From positions 264,084 through 328,083 of the forward strand of contig JAWSVM010000007.1 in assembly GCA_033851915.1 (NCBI GenBank): a DNA stretch of 64,000 bases. The letters run 5' to 3'. Origin of the DNA: UBA1672 sp033851915. GTDB lineage: Bacteria > Pseudomonadota > Alphaproteobacteria > Micavibrionales > Micavibrionaceae. Position 1 is the first letter of the stretch. Every line of letters begins with the position of its first letter. The translations under genes were made by a program, and so were the position numbers. A model generated the notes under the pieces. It saw only the letters and a program-made list of their open reading frames with translations, was not told the DNA's origin and did no database searches. Positions 56,892-63,625 of the stretch are shown piece after piece.

Positions 56892-58325
56892 CTAAGTGTA
56901 ACGCTCTTCTAAGAATGCGAAGATGGCGCGCATGCCTGTATCTGCTCCGCCTTTGGGACGACCTGTTTTGCCGTTTTGTTCCCAAGAAAAAACATCCATG
57001 TGCAGCCATTCAATATCGTTATCGATAAATTCTTGCAGGAATAGAGCAGCGTTTGTTGCGCCTGCGCGGCCTACGCCTGTGCTGCTGATATCTGCGATCG
57101 GGCTGTCCAAATCTTTGCGGTAAGGCTTCCATAGGGGCAGTTGCCAAACGGCATCGTCAACGTCATCTGTAGCGGATAGATTTTGGATGCTGTGCGCGGT
57201 CTCGTCATTATTGCTGAACATTGCAGGTATATCATAACCCAGAGCAATACGCGCTGCGCCTGTTAGTGTTGCAAAATCAATCAATAGCTCCGGCTTTTCC
57301 TCACATGCATAGGTCAGTGCATCGGCGAGAACAAGGCGGCCTTCTGCGTCTGTGTTGCCAACTTCAACAGTGATGCCTTTACGGCTGTTAATGATGTCAG
57401 AGGGGCGGTATGCGTTTCCGGCAATGGAGTTTTCTACCGCGGGAATGAGGACGCGTAAACGAATGGGCAAATTCAGGCTCATAATCATATGGGCAAGGCC
57501 AAGCACATGCGCTGATCCGCCCATATCCTTTTTCATGGTCAGCATGAATTGCGAAGGTTTGATGTCCAGCCCACCTGTGTCAAAGCACACGCCTTTACCA
57601 ACCAGCGTTACTTTCGGGTGCTTTTCATCGCCCCACGTGAAATCAAGCAAGCGCGGGCGGCGGGGGCTGGCTTTACCAACCTCGTAAATCATCGGGAAGT
57701 TTTGTTCTATAAGGTCATCGTCTTTTATAACGTCGAGCTTCACTTTGTGGTGCTTGGTGAGTGTTGTCGTTGCAGCTTCCAGTTCGTCAGGCCCCATATC
57801 ATTGGCGGGAATATTGACCAGATCACGAATAAAGCACACGCCTTCAACATAGGTTTGAACACGCTTCTTATCAACATTTGTCGAGAGGCACAGTGCGGCA
57901 TGCTTATTATTTTTGTCTTTTTTGTAGAACGAGAATTTGTATATCGCCAGTGCCCAGCCGATATGTAGACGTTCTAGCTGCTGTTTATCCAGATTCTTGC
58001 TTTCGATGGAGAAGCTGGCTTCTTTTAAGCTGTCTTCGGAAAAGGCGCTTTTGATTGCATCATGGATTTTGCTGCCATCACTGAAAGATGCGCTATCGCT
58101 TGATCCTGCAATAATCGATTCTGTTTTGCCAGCCTCATTACGTGAGATTAGAACTTCCCCTGATTTTCCTTTGAACCCTTGCTCGGCTATTAATGATTGT
58201 AGAACAGGTGTTTGTGCGGTCTGCCATGTATCAAAACTATCCGCAGTGATAACGGTAACGGCTATATCGTTTTTACGTTTTGATGTAAGGAAGGGATTAA
58301 AGAATTCTATATTCTGGGAAGGCAT
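56892..58325 (-). CDS. M17-family leucyl aminopeptidase
   Basis: About 477 residues from the ATG at 58325, with AAGGA upstream. The metal/active-site segments LVGKGVCFDTGGLDIKP, MKKDMGGSA and NTDAEGRLVLADALTYA are complete. It hydrolyses N-terminal residues from peptides in the cytoplasm. A longer open frame upstream exists only because the tRNA fragment is open in that frame. Confidence 0.93.
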   Translation of the reverse strand: MPSQNIEFFNPFLTSKRKNDIAVTVITADSFDTWQTAQTPVLQSLIAEQGFKGKSGEVLISRNEAGKTESIIAGSSDSASFSDGSKIHDAIKSAFSEDSLKEASFSIESKNLDKQQLERLHIGWALAIYKFSFYKKDKNNKHAALCLSTNVDKKRVQTYVEGVCFIRDLVNIPANDMGPDELEAATTTLTKHHKVKLDVIKDDDLIEQNFPMIYEVGKASPRRPRLLDFTWGDEKHPKVTLVGKGVCFDTGGLDIKPSQFMLTMKKDMGGSAHVLGLAHMIMSLNLPIRLRVLIPAVENSIAGNAYRPSDIINSRKGITVEVGNTDAEGRLVLADALTYACEEKPELLIDFATLTGAARIALGYDIPAMFSNNDETAHSIQNLSATDDVDDAVWQLPLWKPYRKDLDSPIADISSTGVGRAGATNAALFLQEFIDNDIEWLHMDVFSWEQNGKTGRPKGGADTGMRAIFAFLEERYT

Positions 58326-58348
58326 AGTGATCCTTGTCTTTTGAAAAG

Positions 58349-58395
58349 TGGTAGGCCAGGCCGGACTTGAACCAGCGACCAATCCGTTATGAGCG
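58349..58395 (-). tRNA. 3' half of a tRNA gene with CAU anticodon (integration remnant)
   Basis: On the minus strand the sequence runs CGCTCATAACGGATTGGTCG, then a complete T arm (GCTGG TTCAAGT CCGGC), 3' acceptor strand CTGGCCT, discriminator A and encoded CCA. The anticodon loop CTCATAA gives CAU. The 5' side of the anticodon stem is GCACG, which does not pair with CGGAT, and no D arm or 5' acceptor strand (expected AGGCCAG) follows. The 3' half resembles elongator tRNA-Ile2(CAU) more than initiator tRNA. An element has inserted here; the complete tRNA is expected at its far end, outside the window. Confidence 0.85.
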
Positions 58396-58477
58396 TGCTA
58401 GTTTCACTCTAAAGTATTGGATTCCCTTAATGTTGATATAGTTATAGTGTCATGAACGAATCGAGGCAAGCGGTTTT

Positions 58478-58498
58478 TACTGCCCCAATACTGCCCCA
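58478..58498. repeat. Two 10 bp direct repeats between attachment site and integrase
   Basis: TACTGCCCCA occurs at 58478-58487 and again at 58489-58498, an 11 bp period. It lies between the tRNA half-site and the integrase stop, where integrase arm-type sites are usually found. A binding role is inferred only from position. Confidence 0.6.
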
Positions 58499-58507
58499 GA
58501 TTTTTAT

Positions 58508-59560
58508 CTATCTTTCAGCAACATCGCGAAGGTGATCAGGTGATAAATGCCCGTAGACTTGTTCGACCATTTGGGATGAGGTATGCCCGAGCATTTTCCC
58601 GACCTTATGCGCAGATTCACCGCGCTGCATGCGCCACGATGCAGCGGTGTGCCGGAACACGATAGCTGTTATTACCTCAACCCCAGCCTCTATACAGGCT
58701 TTTTTTAGAGCGGTCTTCACGCTTTTGATTGGCTTTTGGTTCACATGAACAACATAACCAATGTCAGTACCGCGTTTCTTATGCCTTTTTAGATGTCCTA
58801 ATAATTTATTGGATATAGGCACTATGGCGGCTTTTTTTATCTTGCTGTCATTGGGGTCGGTGAAGTCTATATAACCATTCACAAGGTCTACCTGATGCCA
58901 GCGCAATCGAAATATCGCACCGGGGCGCGCACCTGTATAAAGGGCTATTAATATATAGATTGGCAAATGGTCACTTGCCCTCATACTGCGCCGTGCTGCA
59001 TGAAGTATCTTCGCCGCTTCTGTTGTTGTTATCCAGCGTGTGCGTGGTCTGGACTTGTTAGGCTTCCATACAAACGGGCATATGTTTATTATGTTATCAC
59101 GGTGAGCATAGTTGATGGCGGCCTGTAATTGCTCAATCTCCCTGCGAACTGTTGCACCCGACAGAGGTTTAGCAGAATTAAAATGATACATTTTCTTCCA
59201 CTGTTCGTATTCCAACTTTCTGTATTCAAGATATTCTAATGACTTTGATTTTCTAATATCATCCAGCTTAATCTCAGCCCAGAAGGGAATAAGGCGCTCT
59301 ATGCATTTAAGGGCAGTTTCTGGAGTTTTTACCGTGGGTAAATGTTCTTTTATGTAATAGGTGATTACTTTGCCAAGTGTATCACATTGCTTGATGGTAG
59401 TTTTTTGCAAGATGATTTCGGCAAGTTTTCTCTGAGCATCCTCGCGGCAGCCAAAGCCAACTGCGTGTCGCTTACGCCGCCCTGCGATAAATTCTCTGAC
59501 TTCCCAATAGTTTTTTTCTTTGTCGAAGTTGATATGGATTCCATTGTTTCTTTTTGACAT
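58508..59560 (-). CDS. Tyrosine-type integrase
   Basis: 350 residues. Arg212 (TGARPGAIFRLRW), Arg303 (VFRHTAASW), His326 (LGHTSS) and Tyr336 (VYGHLS) form the recombinase active site. The histidine normally three residues before the second arginine is Ile300 here. A conserved N-terminal domain (about 1-75) and core-binding region precede the catalytic domain. It lies next to the tRNA half-site and should catalyse integration there. Its 5' end overlaps the upstream excisionase-like gene by 196 bases. Confidence 0.95.
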   Translation of the reverse strand: MSKRNNGIHINFDKEKNYWEVREFIAGRRKRHAVGFGCREDAQRKLAEIILQKTTIKQCDTLGKVITYYIKEHLPTVKTPETALKCIERLIPFWAEIKLDDIRKSKSLEYLEYRKLEYEQWKKMYHFNSAKPLSGATVRREIEQLQAAINYAHRDNIINICPFVWKPNKSRPRTRWITTTEAAKILHAARRSMRASDHLPIYILIALYTGARPGAIFRLRWHQVDLVNGYIDFTDPNDSKIKKAAIVPISNKLLGHLKRHKKRGTDIGYVVHVNQKPIKSVKTALKKACIEAGVEVITAIVFRHTAASWRMQRGESAHKVGKMLGHTSSQMVEQVYGHLSPDHLRDVAER

Positions 59561-59727
59561 TGGATTTTATACTCCTTTACTGCTTGGCGCTCCATTCGGT
59601 ATGCGCCTCTCTTTGGTTTGAAATGATTTATCTTTCCCTTTTTGCATAGTTTGACAACGTCCTTGGTGTCAAGGCGCAGGTGAGCCGCAACTTCCTCGGC
59701 GGTGCATATTTCAGGCAGGTTATCCAC
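59365..59727 (-). CDS. Excisionase-like helix-turn-helix protein
   Basis: 120 residues starting with GTG at 59727, preceded by AGAGGAG about nine bases upstream, which supports the start. The N-terminal HTH_17-type domain (AEEVAAHLRLDTKDVVKLCKKGKINHFKPKRG) is of the MerR-like excisionase fold. The C-terminal 65 residues are encoded in the same DNA as the integrase N-terminus in another frame. Xis proteins bend att DNA and bias integrase toward excision; that role is inferred from fold and position. Confidence 0.75.
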   Translation of the reverse strand: MDNLPEICTAEEVAAHLRLDTKDVVKLCKKGKINHFKPKRGAYRMERQAVKEYKIQCQKETMESISTSTKKKTIGKSENLSQGGVSDTQLALAAARMLRENLPKSSCKKLPSSNVIHLAK

Positions 59728-59824
59728 AGCGTTTACTCCTCTTGATGTTCATCAATTTATTTCCGTAGCAAGCTATGGGCATGTACCCCCAAATTGGTTT
59801 TGTCTCTGTGCGGTGTTTGGTCAT
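59720..59824 (-). CDS. 34-residue micro-gene
   Basis: Runs from an ATG at 59824 that overlaps the ninB stop (ATGA) to a TAA at 59720, overlapping the GTG start of the excisionase-like gene. The peptide begins MTKHRTETKPIWGYMP and is basic. The coupling fits the other micro-genes in this operon, but coding is supported only by overlap and position. Confidence 0.45.
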   Translation of the reverse strand: MTKHRTETKPIWGYMPIACYGNKLMNIKRSKRCG

Positions 59825-60237
59825 GATTTCCCCATTGCTAGGCCGTATTCATCAGGGAATGTCAGAGATACGCCCTTAGATAGAAACTCGACCTCTATTT
59901 TCGTTAGATATTCTGCGAACTCAGCTATTTTCAGCTTTTTTGTGCTTTGAGCCGGTACAGCATAGAACTTGCCGCCAGCCTCGAATGTTTCGATTCCCAG
60001 ATACTTCATTGACAGAAGGTGATGCCATTGGCTCTTATCCAACTGCTTGCCATCAGAGGTGATGTATTGCTTTGATATCTCTGTGAGCCATTTCCAGTAT
60101 AGGGAGTTCTGCGCAGTTGAGCGTTTCGCCCGATGCTCTACAATGGTTACGTCCCAGAGCTTACCCGCAGGCAATTTTTGCAGATGATGCATGCAATTAC
60201 TTAATACGTTTTCATCATGAATTGTGTAGGTGGTCAT
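59821..60237 (-). CDS. ninB: NinB-family phage recombination protein
   Basis: 138 residues. RSTAQNSLYWKWLTEISKQ and the C-terminal part ending FPDEYGLAMGKS match NinB (Orf). NinB of lambda binds single-stranded DNA and can replace RecFOR in phage recombination. It overlaps the HNH gene stop by one base (TAATG). Confidence 0.88.
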   Translation of the reverse strand: MTTYTIHDENVLSNCMHHLQKLPAGKLWDVTIVEHRAKRSTAQNSLYWKWLTEISKQYITSDGKQLDKSQWHHLLSMKYLGIETFEAGGKFYAVPAQSTKKLKIAEFAEYLTKIEVEFLSKGVSLTFPDEYGLAMGKS

Positions 60238-60560
60238 TAGAATGCCTCCAAGAGCATCATTGCCCGTTCACGATTTCGGGTTGCGTAATACAAATCATTG
60301 GCAAGCCGCGTTGCTTTCTTGATTCCGCCGAAACCTTCCCAGAATTTAACCTCATCAACCTTGTGCTGTTGCGTATGGCAAGTGCAGCACAGAGGCACTA
60401 TGCAGTTATCACCGCTCTTCAAGCCCATACCTGCGCCATTACCACTGCTTATATGGGCGGCTTGGACATCCGTTCTACGGCAGATAACGCAGGGCAGGGA
60501 GGCCACGAAACGCCTGTGCCTTTTGTCTCTAATCTTTGCGATTTTGAAGTTGGTGAACAT
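60237..60560 (-). CDS. HNH-type phage nuclease (Ref/DUF968-like)
   Basis: About 107 residues from the ATG at 60560. LPCVICRRTDVQAAHISSGNG followed by VPLCCTCHTQQHKVDEVKFW gives Cys24, Cys27, His36, Cys58, Cys61, His62 and His66, consistent with a zinc-bound HNH/beta-beta-alpha-Me nuclease. In-frame upstream starts exist (60650 TTG, 60644 ATG) but have no recognised domain. It is coupled to ninB. The substrate could be recombination intermediates, by analogy to Ref. Confidence 0.75.
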   Translation of the reverse strand: MFTNFKIAKIRDKRHRRFVASLPCVICRRTDVQAAHISSGNGAGMGLKSGDNCIVPLCCTCHTQQHKVDEVKFWEGFGGIKKATRLANDLYYATRNRERAMMLLEAF

Positions 60561-60597
60561 TGTATTTTCTCTTGTTAAAATGCTGTCTCTCCACGCT

Positions 60598-60619
60598 GTC
60601 ACGTCTGATATCAGGTGAC
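60598..60619. promoter_or_regulatory. Palindromic element upstream of the HNH gene
   Basis: GTCAC at 60598-60602 and CTGATATCAG at 60605-60614, followed by GTGAC at 60615-60619, form a 22-base dyad with a two-base bulge (GT). It is in the leader upstream of the HNH gene's preferred start. It could be an operator or RNA hairpin; no binding protein is known. Confidence 0.45.
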
Positions 60620-60651
60620 GTTCCCCCGACCATGTACGGCTCATGGACAAG

Positions 60652-60674
60652 CCCTAATAAGGGGTATTAACCCC
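60652..60674. promoter_or_regulatory. Two mutually exclusive hairpin candidates downstream of ssb
   Basis: CCCT-AATA-AGGG (60653-60664) and GGGG-TATTAA-CCCC (60661-60674) share the GGGG tract, so only one stem can form at once. They lie between ssb and the HNH gene. No T run follows in the minus direction, so a plain intrinsic terminator is unlikely. Confidence 0.4.
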
Positions 60675-60690
60675 CGTTCGCTAGGGATAC

Positions 60691-61134
60691 TTAAAACGGG
60701 ATTTCTTCGTCCATCGCATCAACTGGCGCGGATTGCTGTGACCCATTATCTTGGTTTGTCTGGTAATCGCCGTTGCTTTCAGAGTTGCGAGAATCCAGCA
60801 TGGTAAGCTCACTACGGAAGGGGCGCAGGACAATTTCGGTCATGAACTTCTTTTGTCCGTCCTGTTCCCATGAACGTGTTTCAACTTGCCCCTCGATATA
60901 GACTTTTGCGCCTTTTTTGAGGTAACGGTCACAGACATCTACGAGGCCTTTATTGAAGATCACAACGCGATGCCATTCTGTCTTTTCACGGCGTTCACCT
61001 GTTGCCTTATCCTTCCAACTTTCAGATGTTGCGATTGATAGATTGCATACCTTGTCACCTGATTGCATTGTACGGACATCGGGATCTGCACCCAAATTTC
61101 CAACGAGTATTACTTTGTTAACTGAACCAGCCAT
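60691..61134 (-). CDS. ssb: Single-stranded DNA-binding protein (phage)
   Basis: 147 residues from the ATG at 61134; AGAGGA lies upstream. The OB fold runs MAGSVNKVILVGNLGADPDVR through GQKKFMTEIVLRPF; the C-terminus is Gln/Asn/Ser-rich and ends in the acidic DEEIPF tip that recruits partners. It follows the exonuclease and annealing-protein genes in the recombination module. Confidence 0.95.
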   Translation of the reverse strand: MAGSVNKVILVGNLGADPDVRTMQSGDKVCNLSIATSESWKDKATGERREKTEWHRVVIFNKGLVDVCDRYLKKGAKVYIEGQVETRSWEQDGQKKFMTEIVLRPFRSELTMLDSRNSESNGDYQTNQDNGSQQSAPVDAMDEEIPF

Positions 61135-61136
61135 TT

Positions 61137-61742
61137 TTATCCTCTTATCTGTTTGAGTTTTGTTTGAACGTTTGCGCATAGCGTTACTAAGGCTACGGAT
61201 AGCGCCGCGATATATTCCTCGTCACGCTCTACGCGCACTATTGAAGGGCGAATTTCGGGGTGGTAGCTCATCACATCACACCATTTACGTCCTGTGACCA
61301 TTAACTGCCCTTGAACCTGTGCTTTGTACTTGTCAGCCACAGTTCCGTTTAGAAGGTAAGTGATGTGTGTTTGTGGGGCGGGGCATTTGATCTCTAATAA
61401 TCCATCATCACCAATCAGGCGGTCAGGACTTGCGCCTATAGTCCCATCATCATTCGTGATAAAACCCACTTTCTCAGGAACTATGCCTGTGGTCATTTCA
61501 TAGAAATCCGCAGCGTCAGGCTCAAGCTCATGACCTCTTTCCGTCCACGAGTTCCCTTGGAAATCATCGCATGATTCACCCGTGATTATTTCCGCAGCAA
61601 TCTTGTTCTCTATAGCTGTGGATTGTGAGGATAGCTCAAGCTTTTTCGGGGTTATGATCTTATCAAAGGATGATGCTGTAATCACACCTATACGAGCGTT
61701 AAACCATTCTGGCGCACCTTGTTCAAAATTATGTATAATCAT
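61137..61742 (-). CDS. YqaJ/lambda-type exonuclease
   Basis: 201 residues. GAPEWFNARIGVITAS at the N-terminus and the catalytic GASPDRLIGDDGLLEIKCP with Asp/Glu/Lys, followed by KYKAQVQGQLMVTG, match the PD-(D/E)XK YqaJ family. It would resect 5' ends of linear DNA to give 3' tails for the ERF annealing protein encoded just upstream. Confidence 0.93.
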   Translation of the reverse strand: MIIHNFEQGAPEWFNARIGVITASSFDKIITPKKLELSSQSTAIENKIAAEIITGESCDDFQGNSWTERGHELEPDAADFYEMTTGIVPEKVGFITNDDGTIGASPDRLIGDDGLLEIKCPAPQTHITYLLNGTVADKYKAQVQGQLMVTGRKWCDVMSYHPEIRPSIVRVERDEEYIAALSVALVTLCANVQTKLKQIRG

Positions 61743-61745
61743 GGT

Positions 61746-62513
61746 TTACGCCTTCTCTTTGCTTGTCAAAGCTGTGTCTGCTTTAGAGAAGTCTTTTGCT
61801 AATATATTTTGCAGAGAACCTGCCTTCATATAGCTCAGAAATTTGGGCTTATACTCTTTGCCATCAGACAATGCTCTTATGCGATTATCGATATCCACCG
61901 CTTGTTCATGGCTTATCAACTCAATTGTTACTCCATCATCATCCTCACCTTCATAAGTGAGGGCGAGAAGGCCTTTAATCGCATATCTCTCCGCGTAGCT
62001 GAGTGATGATCCAATTGAGTGAACGTTAGACTTGTTACCGCTTGTGTCCTTAGGTATTTCAACGGTATTCTCTTCTTTGTGACCGCCTGAATGCGTCAAT
62101 ACAGCAGTAACCCTCATGTGGTTATCTTTTTCCGCTTGTTCATTGCGATAGGAAATAGAGAACCCGTGCTTGCTTGCCACAGGAAGCACCGCCGCATGGA
62201 TGTCATCAATGGTTGAATATTTTGTTTTGGTGTGATTATTCATTTTTGATTTTTTAATTGGCGGAATTTGAGATTGAAACAAGGCTCGGTCTTTGTTGAA
62301 TTCCTGAGCTGCTTGCTTATCCATTATACGTTCTTGAAAATCCAAAACCTTATCCAAGCGTCCAATGTCTATACTTGGGTCACACATTAGTTTTTCAATC
62401 ATGTTTGCTAACGCTGCGCCTTTGGTGTCTTGAACCATTACTGGCTGGTCACCAGTGGATTCGACAACTGATACTTCATTGCCGTTTGTTTCTGTAATAT
62501 TTTGCTCTGTCAT
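61746..62513 (-). CDS. ERF-family single-strand annealing protein
   Basis: 255 residues. KYSTIDDIHAAVLPVASKHGFSISYR, SSLSYAERYAIKGLLALTYEGEDDDG and SGGHKEENTVEIP match the ERF superfamily of phage annealing proteins. It should pair complementary single strands for phage recombination. The stop lies three bases before the exonuclease ATG. The ATG overlaps the stop of the 27-residue micro-gene (ATGA). Confidence 0.93.
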   Translation of the reverse strand: MTEQNITETNGNEVSVVESTGDQPVMVQDTKGAALANMIEKLMCDPSIDIGRLDKVLDFQERIMDKQAAQEFNKDRALFQSQIPPIKKSKMNNHTKTKYSTIDDIHAAVLPVASKHGFSISYRNEQAEKDNHMRVTAVLTHSGGHKEENTVEIPKDTSGNKSNVHSIGSSLSYAERYAIKGLLALTYEGEDDDGVTIELISHEQAVDIDNRIRALSDGKEYKPKFLSYMKAGSLQNILAKDFSKADTALTSKEKA

Positions 62514-62593
62514 AATTCTGGTCTTTCTTGTTTTATCTTGTTTAGAAAAAGTTCCGTATTTTCGTCTTCATCGATCCATTCGATTTCATCCAT
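62510..62593 (-). CDS. 27-residue acidic micro-gene
   Basis: Begins at an ATG at 62593 preceded by the strong ribosome-binding site GGAGGG, and ends with TGA overlapping the ERF ATG. The peptide begins MDEIEWIDEDENTEL and is strongly acidic. The ribosome-binding site and ATGA overlap support real translation, probably to couple ERF expression. Confidence 0.6.
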   Translation of the reverse strand: MDEIEWIDEDENTELFLNKIKQERPEL

Positions 62594-62684
62594 TGCTCAA
62601 CCCTCCGATAGAGAAAATAGAGGCGGTAACACTGGCAGCGCGAAAGCCGCCTCTATCCATTCCGTGTGGGGAATTTTTGGTCAT
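62586..62684 (-). CDS. 32-residue micro-gene containing an inverted repeat
   Basis: ATG at 62684 overlaps the TGA of the DUF7666 gene (ATGA) and is preceded by GAGGTG. It ends at 62586, overlapping the next micro-gene's start region. The peptide begins MTKNSPHGMDRGGFRAAS and ends in SIGGLSNG. The ribosome-binding site and overlap suggest translation; the peptide itself has no recognised family, and the enclosed inverted repeat leaves an RNA role possible. Confidence 0.5.
   Translation of the reverse strand: MTKNSPHGMDRGGFRAASVTASIFSIGGLSNG
62617..62656. repeat. 10 bp perfect inverted repeat
   Basis: ATAGAGGCGG (62617-62626) and CCGCCTCTAT (62647-62656) are perfectly complementary with a 20-base loop. 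The transcript would form a stable G/C-rich hairpin just upstream of the GGAGGG site of the next micro-gene. Confidence 0.7.
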
Positions 62685-63310
62685 GATTTCACCTCAACAA
62701 ACTTGCTTTTTTCAAGGGTGTAGTAGGTGTCAGCCTTTATGCGTGAAGTTCCGGCCTTTGCGGTTTTTACACATATAATTTCATAATCATCGTTACGCTC
62801 TGTAACAACAATCCAACTGCCCTTGGATGCCTTTGCTTTTGATTGATATCCCGTAACAATTGCTACAGAATTTTCACCCTCAACGCTTGCTGCTGATTGG
62901 TCTCCAGTGTTGCTTGCTGCTGATTGGTCTCCAGTGTTGCTTGCAAGACTTTTACCGGCTCTTTTGGTAGCACCTTTGGTTTTCTGTTTTTTCAGGCCAG
63001 CAAAGATAACTTTTACGGCGCTATCAATCATCATGTGCAGTGATATTTCAGCTTTAATCGTAATCACCGCCGAGCATATTTTGTCGCTCTCGCTTTTGAT
63101 CTCACCTGATTGCTCTACAATGGCAAAGACAGACTCCGCAGGGGGGTAATAACTAAATACATCAAGCGGGTTTTCACATGCATGGAATCCTGAATTACAA
63201 GGGCTTACAATTCCTTCGTGCTTATATGTCTCGCCGATCTCGTATTGATAATCGCGGCATTTCATATCTTTGCTGAAACCCTTGTATGCTGTTATTTTTG
63301 TGTCTATCAT
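62681..63310 (-). CDS. Phage protein of the DUF7666 type
   Basis: 209 residues. The N-terminal MKCRDYQYEIGETYKHEG and SGFHACENPLDVFSYYPPAES match small phage proteins of the DUF7666 kind. The middle has SNTGDQSAA repeats arising from a 27 bp tandem duplication, followed by GENSVAIVTGYQSKAKASKGSWIVV. AGGA precedes the ATG. Function unknown; it probably acts early in the phage cycle given its place in the leftward operon. Confidence 0.8.
   Translation of the reverse strand: MIDTKITAYKGFSKDMKCRDYQYEIGETYKHEGIVSPCNSGFHACENPLDVFSYYPPAESVFAIVEQSGEIKSESDKICSAVITIKAEISLHMMIDSAVKVIFAGLKKQKTKGATKRAGKSLASNTGDQSAASNTGDQSAASVEGENSVAIVTGYQSKAKASKGSWIVVTERNDDYEIICVKTAKAGTSRIKADTYYTLEKSKFVEVKS
62886..62944. 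repeat. 27 bp tandem duplication in the DUF7666 gene
   Basis: A 27-base unit at 62886-62912 is repeated exactly at 62913-62939 with a partial third copy. It keeps the reading frame and duplicates nine residues (SNTGDQSAA). Exact identity implies a recent expansion. Confidence 0.9.
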
Positions 63311-63314
63311 TGTT

Positions 63315-63395
63315 CTATCCTAAAATTATCGCTGCCAAAAAACCGAAGGCAATCAGGGTTGCTGTTATAAATTGTGCTTTGTCTTCGCCTGTCAT
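63315..63395 (-). CDS. 26-residue membrane micro-protein
   Basis: ATG at 63395 overlaps the stop of the upstream gene (ATGA) and is preceded by GAGAGG; it ends at TAG, 63315-63317. The peptide is MTGEDKAQFITATLIAFGFL plus six more residues, a single membrane helix. It is followed by the DUF7666 ATG after four bases. Single-pass micro-proteins are common in phage early operons, but its function is unknown. Confidence 0.65.
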   Translation of the reverse strand: MTGEDKAQFITATLIAFGFLAAIILG

Positions 63396-63625
63396 GACTG
63401 AACCTCTCGTATGAGCATGCTCTCCATGATCGGCGCGTTTACGTGATGCGCTTGGGTGAGAGTTTTCGCGTTGTGGTCGATGATGTTCATTGCGATTTGT
63501 GCCGCTAAATCTTGGGCTAATTCTTCCTCAAGCTGCTCTCTTATTTTCCGCAGGGTTTTACTGTGGGCTTTAGCTGCCAACTCGAAGTGGTAGGCGGCTT
63601 CTAATGTTTTTAGTGACGCTGTCAT
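63392..63625 (-). CDS. Small phage protein, helical
   Basis: 77 residues from the ATG at 63625 (MTASLKTLEAAYHFELAAKA), which overlaps the upstream stop by four bases (ATGA). The core is a long amphipathic helix with many Leu, Ala, Glu and Gln residues (IREQLEEELAQDLAAQIAMNI), suggesting an oligomeric coiled coil. No family is recognised. A longer frame to 63670 would overlap the upstream gene by more. Confidence 0.65.
   Translation of the reverse strand: MTASLKTLEAAYHFELAAKAHSKTLRKIREQLEEELAQDLAAQIAMNIIDHNAKTLTQAHHVNAPIMESMLIREVQS

Noticed and set aside
58326..58382. N-terminal extension of the M17 aminopeptidase
   Set aside because: The extra residues are translated from the tRNA T arm and acceptor sequence; the ATG at 58325 has a good ribosome-binding site and begins family sequence.
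62881..62944. CRISPR-like repeat
   Set aside because: The two copies are contiguous without spacers and lie in frame in a coding gene.
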